Part shown: piece by piece, positions 35,098-44,533 of the stretch
Position numbering within the stretch: the stretch's first letter is position 1
Layout of the letters: every line of letters starts with the position of its first letter
From: an uncultured Methanoregula sp.
Lineage (GTDB): Archaea > Halobacteriota > Methanomicrobia > Methanomicrobiales > Methanospirillaceae
Assembly: GCF_963677065.1 (NCBI RefSeq)
Contig: NZ_OY781872.1
Coordinates: 2,475,419-2,539,418 of the forward strand
Direction of reading: 5' to 3'
DNA length: 64,000 nucleotides
The notes under the pieces: generated by a model
Database searches by the model: none
The model's input: only the letters and a program-made list of their open reading frames with translations
What the model was told of the DNA's origin: nothing
Program-made: the position numbers and the translations under genes

Positions 35098-35670
35098 ATG
35101 AAATCGATAAACAATGATAATGCTTTCACCGGCCTCGAGGCAGCGATTGTGCTCATTGCATTCGTTGTCGTTGCGGCGGTGTTCTCGTATGTGGTGCTCG
35201 GCGCCGGGTTCTTCACTACCCAGAAGAGCCAGGAAGTCGTTCACACCGGTGTACAGCAGGCAAGCTCAACTCTCGAAATTGTCGGCAATGTCTATGGTAC
35301 CGGAACGGCAGGATCTTCAATCAACAGGATCAATTTCTCGGCTGCATTAGCTCCCGGTGGAACCCCGGTTGACTTTGAGAAAGTCGTCATCACCTACAGC
35401 AATGCATCCCAGCTGGAAACTCTCGGACGTATGCCTAACAAAGGAGATACCGTTACTACAGGAAAATGGGGAGTTGTCACAGTCCAGAACCAGGTAACCA
35501 ATGACTATGTACTCGAGAAAGGCGAGCAGTTCGATATCACGGCAATGCCAACAAACCCCATTGTCAAGAACGACCAGTTCCAGCTTGAGATCAAGCCGGC
35601 GATCGGTGCAGCACTCTCAATCTCTCGTACTGCCCCGGCTTCGATCCTGACGGTCAATACCCTCTACTAA
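35098..35670 (+). CDS. flaB: Archaellin 3 of the tandem
   Basis: The 190-residue archaellin begins MKSINNDNAFTG with the same processing site and identical residues 7-70. Its own features are GRMPNKGDTVTTGKWG (about 110-125) and NDYVLEKG. The last residues (ILTVNTLY) equal those of copy 1. Its promoter and leader match those of copy 1, so both are probably the major co-regulated subunits. No fla motor genes follow: the next gene is on the other strand. Confidence 0.9.
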   Translation: MKSINNDNAFTGLEAAIVLIAFVVVAAVFSYVVLGAGFFTTQKSQEVVHTGVQQASSTLEIVGNVYGTGTAGSSINRINFSAALAPGGTPVDFEKVVITYSNASQLETLGRMPNKGDTVTTGKWGVVTVQNQVTNDYVLEKGEQFDITAMPTNPIVKNDQFQLEIKPAIGAALSISRTAPASILTVNTLY

Positions 35671-35685
35671 TCTTTTTTATTTTTC
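35671..35685 (+). terminator. T-rich terminator after archaellin 3
   Basis: A T-rich run (TCTTTTTTATTTTTC) follows the stop codon. Confidence 0.5.
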
Positions 35686-35873
35686 TCAAACCCGTTGCAG
35701 GGTACTTTTTTCAGGCGCATGTTTCTGGATTTGCAGTACGTTTCGTTCAGTCTCCACGAATAGCATAACGGGCACGATACATTTTCAGATTCGAAAGAAT
35801 CCCGCGCAGCAAAACCGTGTGCAAAGAGACACGAGTGAAAAGCCCTAAAAGAAGTGAGATCAGAAAAGGAGAT

Positions 35874-37178
35874 TTAATATTTCCGCTTCACAAACAGGGC
35901 GACGACCAGCAGTGCCCCGAGAATTGTTACTGGCAGAACCGGGGATTTGTGCGTAGGCGTTGCTGCAACCAGCGCGGAAGAGACCGTGCTGGTAGCACCG
36001 GCATTTACCTGGATGGTTGTTGAATAATCCTGGTATCCATCAAGCCGCATGGTCACGAGATGATTACCGGCAGCGACACTGTTCAGCGTAAGAGGTGTGA
36101 TCCCGATAAAATTGTTATCAAGGAAGACATTGGCACCCGATGGTGTCGAGGACACGGACAGACCCCCCGTACCGGATACCGGTGAGAGTGGCTGGAGAAC
36201 CTTGTTCACTTCCGTAACAGTATTTGCGGTAACACTGACCACAGCGGAGTAGGGCTGGTACCCGTTCAGGGAAAGGGCAACCGTGCGGGACCCTACGGGG
36301 ATGTTATTCAGTTTGAGGGAGCCGGAGGCGGGTGTCTGCCCGAAACTGATCCCGTCGACCGTAACCGCTGCACCACCTGGGCTCGAAGAGACATAAATCC
36401 ATCCAGAGCTGCTGACCGGCAGGGGATTCAAAGTCCCGTCAACCGTCCTGGTACCCCCGGCAGGAACGTCAACCGTGGACTTCCAGTCATAATAACCGGC
36501 ATGATCGAGCTGGACAATATGGGTAGTTGCAGCCACATTGTTGATCGTCATCGGAGTGATGCCCCGGTAGACACTGTCAAGATAGATATTGGAACCGGTC
36601 GGCTGGGAGATTATGTAGAGCGAACCGGTGGTATCGAGCCGGGAGAGCGGGCAGTAGACACTGGATCTCGATCCGGAGGAGACCGATACCGAGGTTGTGT
36701 AGGGCTGGTAGCCGGACATGTCTGCTTCGATCGTGTACGTCCCGGGCCAGACATCGCTGATGACCAGAGGAGAGAGGCCCCGATAATTCCCATTGAAATA
36801 GATCTGTGCGCCCGATGGCTGGGATTCCACCGAGATCGAACCGTAATTCACCGGAGCCTGGGTCGGGACCGGGTTGAGAGTGGCGTAGACAGTCCGGGTC
36901 TGTCCCGCTGACGGCATCTCGACCGAGGTTGAAAATGGTGTATACCCGCTCTTCTCAACGGACACGGTATTTACCGGTGAGCCGGTTGTGTACACCGGAA
37001 CCGTGAGGGATCCGCCGGAAATGATTCCCTGGTATACCCCGTTGAAACTGACACTTGCACCATCGACATTGCACATTACCTGGATCCAGCCTTCCTGACC
37101 ACCGAGTGCAGTAACAGGAGAGACTGACAGGAGAACAATACCAAAAATAATACCAATAACAAGAAGATCTTTTCTCAT
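35874..37178 (-). CDS. Surface protein with five PEGA repeats and C-terminal anchor
   Basis: The 434-residue protein has a signal peptide (MRKDLLVIGIIFGIVLLSVSPVTALG), then about five PEGA-type repeats of roughly 70 residues. Each has a pattern like SQPSGAQIYFNGNYRGLSPLVI or SSPGGAAVTVDGISFGQTPASG, with Y-x-P-Y/F-S/T between them. A C-terminal hydrophobic segment ending LFVKRKY serves as anchor. PEGA proteins are carbohydrate- or surface-layer-related components in methanogens. The ATG at 37178 is used because the signal peptide starts there; a longer frame to 37205 is open. It is convergent with the archaellin tandem. Confidence 0.85.
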   Translation of the reverse strand: MRKDLLVIGIIFGIVLLSVSPVTALGGQEGWIQVMCNVDGASVSFNGVYQGIISGGSLTVPVYTTGSPVNTVSVEKSGYTPFSTSVEMPSAGQTRTVYATLNPVPTQAPVNYGSISVESQPSGAQIYFNGNYRGLSPLVISDVWPGTYTIEADMSGYQPYTTSVSVSSGSRSSVYCPLSRLDTTGSLYIISQPTGSNIYLDSVYRGITPMTINNVAATTHIVQLDHAGYYDWKSTVDVPAGGTRTVDGTLNPLPVSSSGWIYVSSSPGGAAVTVDGISFGQTPASGSLKLNNIPVGSRTVALSLNGYQPYSAVVSVTANTVTEVNKVLQPLSPVSGTGGLSVSSTPSGANVFLDNNFIGITPLTLNSVAAGNHLVTMRLDGYQDYSTTIQVNAGATSTVSSALVAATPTHKSPVLPVTILGALLVVALFVKRKY

Positions 37179-37233
37179 ACTATCCATCCAGAAGGTCATC
37201 GGCATAATGCCAAAAAAACATTTCCCTCTGAAT

Positions 37234-37875
37234 TCAGCAATCCTTTTTGAAAAATACAGCCTGGATCTCGGAACGGACGTGATTTATCCCTCGCACACGG
37301 AGGGTCCACGCCGGTTCTGCGATCGATTCGATACCGAACGATGAGAAAAGGTTTCGGACTTCGTTCTCGGAAAAATAGTGTGTCCGGACACCGGTTCCTC
37401 TCAAAAAGGTTCCCGGTTCGATCTCCTGCCCGTTACCAAACCGGAAATCCTTTTCTGAAAATTCCGAGAAGAAGAGACGGCCCTGCGGCCGGAGGACCCG
37501 TGCGATTTCCCCGGTGCAGTGCCAGCGATCATCTGCGCTCATGTGACCAAGAAGATGCCAGGCAAATACACAATCAAAGGATCCGGGCCGGAACGGTATG
37601 TGTCCTGCATCGGACAGCACGATCTCACAGGAAAATCCTGGTGATGCGATTTTCCGGGACAGCTTTACTGCAGCAGGAGAGAAATCCGTGGCCACAACAT
37701 CCCAGCCTTTCCGGAGCATGCCCCCAAGAGTTTTGCCATTCCCGCATCCGAGTTCCAGTACCCGTGAAGAGACCGGGAGTGCGGGCAGGATATGGATGGC
37801 CCCACCCCACAGGCAGCCGCGTACTGAATACTCCTTCTCCCAGATTTTCCCGTCCGGTGAATTCCTTTGTAGCAT
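37234..37875 (-). CDS. Class I SAM-dependent methyltransferase
   Basis: The 213-residue protein has motif I VLELGCGNGKTLGGML, motif II VVATDFSPAAVKLS, the post-II DAGHIPFRPGSFDCVFAWHLLGHM and LRPQGRLFFSEF, the standard order of small class I methyltransferases (Methyltransf_11/25). The substrate is unknown. It may modify a small molecule or lipid. It lies 56 bases before the PEGA gene, on the same strand. Confidence 0.85.
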   Translation of the reverse strand: MLQRNSPDGKIWEKEYSVRGCLWGGAIHILPALPVSSRVLELGCGNGKTLGGMLRKGWDVVATDFSPAAVKLSRKIASPGFSCEIVLSDAGHIPFRPGSFDCVFAWHLLGHMSADDRWHCTGEIARVLRPQGRLFFSEFSEKDFRFGNGQEIEPGTFLRGTGVRTHYFSENEVRNLFSSFGIESIAEPAWTLRVRGINHVRSEIQAVFFKKDC

Positions 37876-37990
37876 TTCTTTAGTGGATCTGGATCTTCAT
37901 CCTATAAACTGCCCTCGCCCGTTTACCATAATTCTCAGAGGGAAGATACATCAAATCCCAAAAAAAGATTGCCGTCTGTCCGAGAAACAG

Positions 37991-39820
37991 TTACCGGGGG
38001 AAAAACTCCTTCTTTCCCGGGATATACACTGCAGAAGAATATTCTTCGATGAAATCCGAATCCACGAGAAGATCGATATAAACCATCTTCATTGCAACCT
38101 CCTCGGCTTCCTGCCGGTTCTTCATCGAGACGAGCAGGGCATGAGCTCCCGAGAGCGAACCGTTCCCGAGAATGTGATATGCAGCATGGGGAAAATCAGG
38201 AATTATGCCGAACCGGATGATCTTCTGCTGGTCGGCATATGCACCGAAAGCCCCGGCCAGGTACACGTGGCGGACATCGGAAACGGCGATGCGGTATTTC
38301 TTTAAGAGTACGCCAATCGAACCGCAGGCAGCAGCCTTGGAATCGATCAGGTACGCCATGTCCTGCCGGGTGATAACAATATCCCGGCCGGTTGCGGTCT
38401 TCTCTTTTTCCACGAGCACAAATTCAGATCCGTCCGGGCCCTGCCGGACTCCCGGTCGGCCATCTACAAACTTTCCGGTAAAGTCGAGGATCCCCGCATC
38501 TGCCATTGCAGCAGCCGCATCGATGATAGCAGATCCACAGAGACCCCGGGGGGGCTCGTTATCAATCGTGGTCCAGTGTACAGCACAGGTTGCCGGATCG
38601 ATTGCAATATGATCGATGGCTCCCCGCATGGCCCGCATGCCGGAGGAGATGCCCGCGCCTTCAAACGCAGGGCCGGATGCACAGGATACCGATGAGAGCC
38701 ATTCGGAATTCCCCAGGACCACTTCCCCGTTTGTTCCGAGATCGATGAGAAGCGAAAGATCTTCCGACCGGTACATTTTCGAGGCTACAACATCCCCTAC
38801 CGCATCTCCGCCAACGAACCGGCTGACGTTCGGGAGGCAGTACACAAAGGAGTCCGGGTTGACAAGAAGCCCCAGGGACCGGGCCCTGACAATTACCGGC
38901 TTTCTTGAGATCTCGGTATTGGCAAGCTCAAGAGCAGACGACTCCATTCCAAGAAAGAGATGGTGCATGACCGTGTTGCCGGCAATGCAGACATCATAGA
39001 TGGAATCTGCCCCGATATCAGCCATAACTGCAAGCTGGCCTATCACATCATTGATACTATCGATTGCAGCAGCCTGGAGCTTCCGTTTCCCCTCGCCCTT
39101 TTTTGCAAACGCTATACGCGTCAGCAACTCTTCGCCGTACGTTATCTGGCGGTTCATTGCGGAGGCATGGGCAATGGTTTTTCCGGTGGCGAGATCGACG
39201 AGGATCCCGACAACGGTGGTTGTCCCGAGGTCGAGCGCAATCCCGAAAACGGTGCGGGTTGTATCGCCAGGTTCGATACTGACAACTTCCGGGTAACGGT
39301 TTGTTTTCGAGATGGTGACTGTTACAGTATCTTTTGTATATGCCAGCAGGTGATTCTGGTGGCGGGTCATATGCGGGCGTGTGCCGGAATAGCCTTCGAG
39401 TTTGAGCGACCGATGGTCAGAAGACGGGTGAAGGGAATCCCCGGTCTTTAATAGGTGTTTTGTTACCGCCGGCGCAAGCTCTCCATGGGGAACGATATGG
39501 TTCAAGAGAATCTTCGGGGCATCGATCCGGCTCTCGACCGGAATGATAAACTCGCAGTCGCCCTGCACATGCGTGTGGCAGGCCCGGCAATAGTTCTTCT
39601 CAATCTCGCCCGGGGTCAATCCTTTGAGACTTTCGGGGGTCCCGATGTCGCAGGTTCCTTTGAGATAGATGATCCGGCACTTGTTGCACTCCCCCTTTCC
39701 CCCGCAGATGCTCTCGAACTGGATACCGGCAAGCCGGATCGCATCCAGTACGGTTGCACCGGCAGGGATGCTGACAACCCGGTTTACCGGGTGGAATACA
39801 ACGTTGACGTGATCTGCCAT
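37991..39820 (-). CDS. RACo-type reductive activator of the corrinoid protein (2Fe-2S plus ASKHA)
   Basis: The 609-residue protein has an N-terminal plant-type [2Fe-2S] ferredoxin domain (about 1-95, with CGGKGECNKC and a later Cys in NYCRAC) and a large C-terminal ASKHA ATPase domain. The latter has phosphate loops GIALDLGTTTVVGILVDLATG near 200 and LLIDLGTNGEVVLGN near 355. This is the RACo/RamA-like family (DUF4445) that returns inactive Co(II) corrinoid to Co(I) at the cost of ATP. Position right after cdhE supports ACDS as its partner. ATG at 39820 is set by GGAG six bases upstream. Confidence 0.85.
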   Translation of the reverse strand: MADHVNVVFHPVNRVVSIPAGATVLDAIRLAGIQFESICGGKGECNKCRIIYLKGTCDIGTPESLKGLTPGEIEKNYCRACHTHVQGDCEFIIPVESRIDAPKILLNHIVPHGELAPAVTKHLLKTGDSLHPSSDHRSLKLEGYSGTRPHMTRHQNHLLAYTKDTVTVTISKTNRYPEVVSIEPGDTTRTVFGIALDLGTTTVVGILVDLATGKTIAHASAMNRQITYGEELLTRIAFAKKGEGKRKLQAAAIDSINDVIGQLAVMADIGADSIYDVCIAGNTVMHHLFLGMESSALELANTEISRKPVIVRARSLGLLVNPDSFVYCLPNVSRFVGGDAVGDVVASKMYRSEDLSLLIDLGTNGEVVLGNSEWLSSVSCASGPAFEGAGISSGMRAMRGAIDHIAIDPATCAVHWTTIDNEPPRGLCGSAIIDAAAAMADAGILDFTGKFVDGRPGVRQGPDGSEFVLVEKEKTATGRDIVITRQDMAYLIDSKAAACGSIGVLLKKYRIAVSDVRHVYLAGAFGAYADQQKIIRFGIIPDFPHAAYHILGNGSLSGAHALLVSMKNRQEAEEVAMKMVYIDLLVDSDFIEEYSSAVYIPGKKEFFPR

Positions 39821-39908
39821 TCCATTCTCCACTATGGTCGATGAGTATGCGGTTCATCCATGACCGGCCGATCCCTCGGAAACAGAACCGGCGGGGCTCC
39901 CCGGGAAT

Positions 39909-41360
39909 TCAGGCTGTATCCGGGGGCCAGTTGTCCCGGAGGTATTGCGGGATGCCGGAGGAATCTTTCGGGCCGACCAGGATCCTCCAGCCGGATGCCT
40001 CCTCGGTCTCGCCGCTCAGACGGGCTGCGAGCCCCGGGATGATGAGGACATTGTGGCTGACAAGACTGGATACATTATAGGCTTTGAGAGCATCCCGGAT
40101 CGAATCGGCCGTGAAGTAGCGTCCGGCAACAGCACTTTCCACACTCAGGCCGCCGGTATCCACGACAATGAGATAACAGTCGAGATTTGCAGACTTGATA
40201 TCGGATTCTACCGTGAAATACGTGAGCGCGTAATTGGTGGTGATGAGTACAGGCGAGTCCGGGTTTGGCCGGCCGAACGATTTTACACCCGACTCAACAG
40301 AGACGGGTTTCCTTGGGTCTGTGTAGAGATTGAACCGCCAGATGAGCTGGGGAAGGAGCACCCAGCCATCCAGGCAGTGCATGATCAAGATATCTGCGTA
40401 CCGGGAGAGGAGCATGGACGCGGTTATCGCTTCCCGCCACTTGAGCACCTCTTCAGAGATCTCTTCACCGGCCCAGACCGTCAGCGGGACACCGAGAAGC
40501 GGGTAGCCGAACAGTTCATCGAAATTCCTGCAGGCACCGGCCCGGATTGCAGTGAAATTGTTGATAGTATCCGCGAGCCCTTCCTCGGCATAAGTCCCGG
40601 GATCGAGAACCAGGTCCGATACGCCATACTCTTTCAAAGTCCTGACAAGCGAGCGGAGGAGGCTAAGATTGTTCGGGGCAAAGACGGCAAGGGGTGCATC
40701 GTGCGCAAGTGCCAGCTCCGCCATCTCCTTCCACGTGCGTTCAGTAGCAGCATAGATGAGCGGCCGCTGGCCGGGAATCTCCTCCAGGCCGGCTTTCATG
40801 ACTGCCGGGTCAAGAGCGCAGAGGATGAGGGGATACCGGCTTGCACCGGCAACCTTCCGGACAACGGACCCGAAGGTTTCGGGATCGCCCGAGCAGGACC
40901 GGACTGCGATTGCGTTTGGCACCAGTTTCCTGCCGATATAATTGTACGAGAACATCTCGATGTGCCGGACCCGTTCAAGCAGTTCTTCTTCCTGCATGAG
41001 ATCGTGGACATCAAGTGCTATCGGCGTCGGGTTGTGGTACGTGAACTCGTGTCGCTGGAGGACATATTTCCCGCCAACGGTTACCCGGGATTCCCCGGTT
41101 CCTATCTGCACTGCACGAACCGGCGGTGCAAGCAGGACGGCGAGCGCATCATACGAGCCGGCATTCTCTTCAGCAAGGACCGGGGGGCAATCATTGAGCA
41201 CCAGTTCCCCGTTGACAAGCCGGGTTGCAAAAGCCATGCAGTTGGCCTCCCCGCACTCCCGGCAGTTGGTCTTCGGGAGATGTTTGTATACATCGATGGG
41301 ACTGATCTCGCGGATGCTTTTTCTGCGTTTCTGTTCCGGCATGCTTCCCGCCTGGCTCAT
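39909..41360 (-). CDS. cdhE: ACDS gamma subunit, corrinoid Fe-S protein large subunit
   Basis: The 483-residue protein has the N-terminal [4Fe-4S] motif TNCRECGEANC with the fourth Cys in NDCPP (about 33-58), followed by a TIM barrel and a C-terminal cobalamin-binding part (about 370-480). With CdhD it forms the corrinoid protein that carries the methyl group between tetrahydrosarcinapterin/methanopterin and the A-cluster. Start and the cdhD stop overlap by 4 bases (ATGA), so translation is coupled. Confidence 0.97.
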   Translation of the reverse strand: MSQAGSMPEQKRRKSIREISPIDVYKHLPKTNCRECGEANCMAFATRLVNGELVLNDCPPVLAEENAGSYDALAVLLAPPVRAVQIGTGESRVTVGGKYVLQRHEFTYHNPTPIALDVHDLMQEEELLERVRHIEMFSYNYIGRKLVPNAIAVRSCSGDPETFGSVVRKVAGASRYPLILCALDPAVMKAGLEEIPGQRPLIYAATERTWKEMAELALAHDAPLAVFAPNNLSLLRSLVRTLKEYGVSDLVLDPGTYAEEGLADTINNFTAIRAGACRNFDELFGYPLLGVPLTVWAGEEISEEVLKWREAITASMLLSRYADILIMHCLDGWVLLPQLIWRFNLYTDPRKPVSVESGVKSFGRPNPDSPVLITTNYALTYFTVESDIKSANLDCYLIVVDTGGLSVESAVAGRYFTADSIRDALKAYNVSSLVSHNVLIIPGLAARLSGETEEASGWRILVGPKDSSGIPQYLRDNWPPDTA

Positions 41361-42601
41361 AATCTCACACTCACCCAGTCCTGTATGCTGTCGGATTTCG
41401 CACTCCCGGGTCTTCCGAGCCGGTGGATCACGTCTTTCAAGGTAAGCACCGCTGCCGGGTGCATCATGAGGAAGAGATCCATGCCGGCGAGGAGGAGCGT
41501 GAGCGCATTGATGGTCTCCCAGATCGGGCCCCGGAGCTGCCGGGAGCCGTACTCGGGAGACATCTTCATCCAGGCTTCCCGGGCCGCCCAGGCATTGGTG
41601 GCTGCAGAGATCACCGGGTGTGCAAGCTCAGAATCGCCCATCAGCGCAGCATACCGGGCCCGCTCGTGGATGGTGAATGAATACTCAAGACCGTACCCGA
41701 GCGCAACGGTTGTCAGGTCCATCACGATCTGTTCCGGAGGGATGTACTGGTACAACCGGCGGTTGAGCTCTTTCGCATTGTTCAGTTCAAGACCGGTGAA
41801 AGCAAGCAGCACGTGCCCGTTGTCCCGGGCCGCAGTCGCGACCCGCTCAAGGGTCTTGGACTCCGCCATATCAAGCGTGACCGAATTGAGGAGAAGGCGT
41901 TCTCCCTGGGCCATCTCGGCAACTGCCGTGAAGACTTCCGCATCCTTCCGGGGATCCCCGCACCCGCCGACAATAATCGGGACATCCACAGCCTGGAGGA
42001 TCTCTTCGACCGTTTTTACCGCCGATGCAGGGGTGGCATCCTTGAAAAGGGGATCGGTGCTCATCAGGTGGATGGTGATGGCATCGGCCCCGAATTTCTT
42101 CACGTTCATCTTTGCCCACTCAGCGGGATCTTCCATGACCTCAGAAACATTCTCTCTGAGCACCTTGGGAAGGGAAACGTTCATGTCAAATACATCGAGA
42201 GCGATGACCGGCAGATGGGGCGGGAGGTGAAGGCCGTCAAAGTACGCAGGCGTTGTCGCCCCGCCAATCGTGATGGACGATGACCGGCTCCCTCCCTCTG
42301 CCCGGGTCGCACCCAGGGTCACTTCCCGGATTTGCCCGGGATAGGAAAATTCAAGGGGGGCATAAGATTCACGATACAGCTCCGTGGGCTTGGCCGGGGC
42401 CTTGACTGCCAGGCCCGGGGTGGAGACGGGTTGAGGCTGCATACCGCCAAACGCAGGAATGAAGAGTTCGAGATCGCCTATCTCCATGGTGAAGTTCTCG
42501 AGCTCCACCTGGCGGACCCCTTTTAAGAGTTCCAGGATCTGGGGTGCCAGGGAGAGGAGCTTCTCATTATCCGTGGATACATCAATCCTTTTTTGCGCCA
42601 T
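41357..42601 (-). CDS. cdhD: ACDS delta subunit, corrinoid Fe-S protein small subunit
   Basis: The 414-residue TIM-barrel protein has the family features VTLGATRAEGGSRSSSITIGG and VDVPIIVGGCGDPRKDAEVF in the barrel. It pairs with CdhE. The start ATG at 42601 follows GGAGGTG at the right distance and overlaps the end of cdhC by 20 bases. Five extra upstream codons are open but not needed. Confidence 0.97.
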   Translation of the reverse strand: MAQKRIDVSTDNEKLLSLAPQILELLKGVRQVELENFTMEIGDLELFIPAFGGMQPQPVSTPGLAVKAPAKPTELYRESYAPLEFSYPGQIREVTLGATRAEGGSRSSSITIGGATTPAYFDGLHLPPHLPVIALDVFDMNVSLPKVLRENVSEVMEDPAEWAKMNVKKFGADAITIHLMSTDPLFKDATPASAVKTVEEILQAVDVPIIVGGCGDPRKDAEVFTAVAEMAQGERLLLNSVTLDMAESKTLERVATAARDNGHVLLAFTGLELNNAKELNRRLYQYIPPEQIVMDLTTVALGYGLEYSFTIHERARYAALMGDSELAHPVISAATNAWAAREAWMKMSPEYGSRQLRGPIWETINALTLLLAGMDLFLMMHPAAVLTLKDVIHRLGRPGSAKSDSIQDWVSVRL

Positions 42602-43979
42602 GGTCGTCACCTCCATATCCCGGCCGTATCGGCTGGATGATCACTTTATCGGCAGTGATCCGGGCATTTTTAAAAATAATCCTGAACCCTCCCGACTGGA
42701 AGGGAATATCCCCGACAGACAAGACCGTTCCGCCCCCAGGAGATTTTTGCTCTTCGGCAGCCGGTGCCTTCCACCGCTGGATAACAGGATGGTTATGGGT
42801 TTCCAGGAAGGATTTGAGATCAGGAATGGATGAGACATCCTTCTCAGTTGCAATGGCATCGATGACACTTGCGGGAATAAACTGCCGGAGTTTCTCTTTT
42901 GTATCGGACGGCATCCAGACCACCCGGTCATATCCCCCGTCGGCATGCATGAACCGCCTGGACCGCATGTATTCGATCGAGATTCCGTGGAAACCCTCGA
43001 CCTGCCGGCCGCCGGCAGTCGAGTCTGCCATAGTTGAGAAGGGAAGGCCGTTCACGGTAGGTTCACGGAAACTGCGCAGCACAATGCCGAAGCCCTCGAC
43101 TTCCGGAATGTAAAACGCAATTCCTTCGAAGCAGCCGCAGGACGTATGGGGGTAACCGAAGGCCGAGTAAAGATAAACACGGTTCACCTCTCCCATGGAC
43201 CGCTTCTTGGCACTCTCATTTACACCGCTGTACTCGCCATTCTCGGCATCCAGGCACTCACCCTTCTCGATGGCATATATCGGTCCGTCGGGGTCGATAC
43301 CGGCTGCCGCCCTCCCGTCAAACCAGCTGATGGCCCCGCAGTTGGCGTAACGCTGGGGGGTGATGACACAGACATGGGTCGGGGCAAAGGACTGGCAGAG
43401 CGCACAGCCATAGAAGGAATCGACATCTTCGTCCAGGAGTCCCCGGGCGCGTGCATCACGGGCCTCGTACATCTGGAGAGCTTCTGCGTAGAGGGGGCGG
43501 ATCTTTTCAGGATCGGTGATGAACGAGACCTGGATCTTCTCGATGATGGGGAGTTCGTTCCGGAAGAGTTCGATCATCACCTGGCCAATGAACCGGAAGG
43601 AGGTGAGTCCCTTTCTGAATGCTTTTTTGGAGAGACGGATCCAGATGTCGTACCGCTGATTGAGGTGCATGAAACCCTCGATGTAATTGCAGTACTCGTG
43701 GATACGCCGCTCGACCACGCCTTCAAGATCGGTCTCGACCCGGGATCCGGAGATCTCCACGAGGATCCCGAGGGGATAGTGCTTGCCTTCTTCCATATCG
43801 CCAATATCGGGACCGAGGATGCGTATTGCGCCATCCTCGATCTGGTCCGGCGTGCGGACTCTTACGATCTCGAACTTTTCGGGAACCGACGGGCCCCCGA
43901 GCTCGACCTGCATGTCATTTTTCCGGACACGTTCTCCCTCATGGACAAGGCCGACTTCAACAGGTATCGTCTCAAACAT
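42582..43979 (-). CDS. cdhC: ACDS beta subunit, acetyl-CoA synthase with A-cluster
   Basis: The 465-residue protein holds the A-cluster, the Ni-Ni-[4Fe-4S] site that forms acetyl-CoA from CO, methyl and CoA. The cysteines are seen in YGCALCQSFAPTHVCVITPQRYANCG (about 190-215) and HTSCGCFEG (about 280). Like the archaeal enzymes it lacks the large bacterial N-terminal CODH-binding domain. The C-terminus carries a Lys/Ala/Pro-rich linker (about 420). ATG at 43979 follows GGGAG. Confidence 0.97.
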   Translation of the reverse strand: MFETIPVEVGLVHEGERVRKNDMQVELGGPSVPEKFEIVRVRTPDQIEDGAIRILGPDIGDMEEGKHYPLGILVEISGSRVETDLEGVVERRIHEYCNYIEGFMHLNQRYDIWIRLSKKAFRKGLTSFRFIGQVMIELFRNELPIIEKIQVSFITDPEKIRPLYAEALQMYEARDARARGLLDEDVDSFYGCALCQSFAPTHVCVITPQRYANCGAISWFDGRAAAGIDPDGPIYAIEKGECLDAENGEYSGVNESAKKRSMGEVNRVYLYSAFGYPHTSCGCFEGIAFYIPEVEGFGIVLRSFREPTVNGLPFSTMADSTAGGRQVEGFHGISIEYMRSRRFMHADGGYDRVVWMPSDTKEKLRQFIPASVIDAIATEKDVSSIPDLKSFLETHNHPVIQRWKAPAAEEQKSPGGGTVLSVGDIPFQSGGFRIIFKNARITADKVIIQPIRPGYGGDDHGAKKD

Positions 43980-43988
43980 GGTATCTCC

Positions 43989-44528
43989 CTAGTCCCCCAG
44001 ATTCGAGACAATCCCCTTGAGATTGGCAGCCCAGTCTTTTATCGTGCTGTTGGGAAACGACCAGCTCGCATTGGGCTGGTACACGCAGTCAAGGGTCATG
44101 GTCTTCACGGTCGGTGCGAAATGCTTGAGCCCGGAGAGGATGGTCGATTCCATGGCATAGGGGAGTCCAACAAAGATGGCGAGATCGTATGGATCTTTCC
44201 CGTCAAGGCCTTTCCAGGATGGATCCGTGAGCCGGTTGCTGATATCGACCGCAGGCATGATCGCGGCAGGGGAGAACTGCCGGCTGAGGAACTCCTTGTT
44301 CGTGCTGGCGGTAACAACAACCGGAATTTTTGCTTTTTTTGCAAGCTCGATCAAGCAGTCGATGAGTTTCTTCCCCTCAACCTCGTATTCGACAATGCCG
44401 TGGCCTACGATCATGATCGGGCGTTTTGCCCGGCGTATCATGGCATCGGCAATGTCCGGTTTGACGATGAGGGAGGCCTTCTTCGGCCCGGGGATCTCGG
44501 CGGTCTGCCAGGAGTCGGTCATCGGCAT
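43989..44528 (-). CDS. cdhB: ACDS epsilon subunit
   Basis: The 179-residue protein has the DHS-like fold of CdhB: IMIVGHGIVEYEVEGKKLIDCLIELA and PYDLAIFVGLPYAMESTILSGLKHF. CdhB binds CdhA in the CODH component and may pass electrons. The start is set at 44528 (ATG after AGGTG eight bases away); an in-frame GTG is 9 bases earlier. It starts 5 bases after the cdhA stop. Confidence 0.95.
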   Translation of the reverse strand: MPMTDSWQTAEIPGPKKASLIVKPDIADAMIRRAKRPIMIVGHGIVEYEVEGKKLIDCLIELAKKAKIPVVVTASTNKEFLSRQFSPAAIMPAVDISNRLTDPSWKGLDGKDPYDLAIFVGLPYAMESTILSGLKHFAPTVKTMTLDCVYQPNASWSFPNSTIKDWAANLKGIVSNLGD

Positions 44529-44533
44529 GCTTC

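Noticed and set aside
33286..35670. Tandem archaellins as a CRISPR- or transposon-type repeat
   Set aside because: The repeats are whole genes with conserved signal peptides, and there is no transposase or flanking target duplication.
39945..42230. 761-codon open frame on the plus strand
   Set aside because: It is antisense to cdhE and cdhD, which are certain by homology; the open frame comes from their GC-rich codon use.
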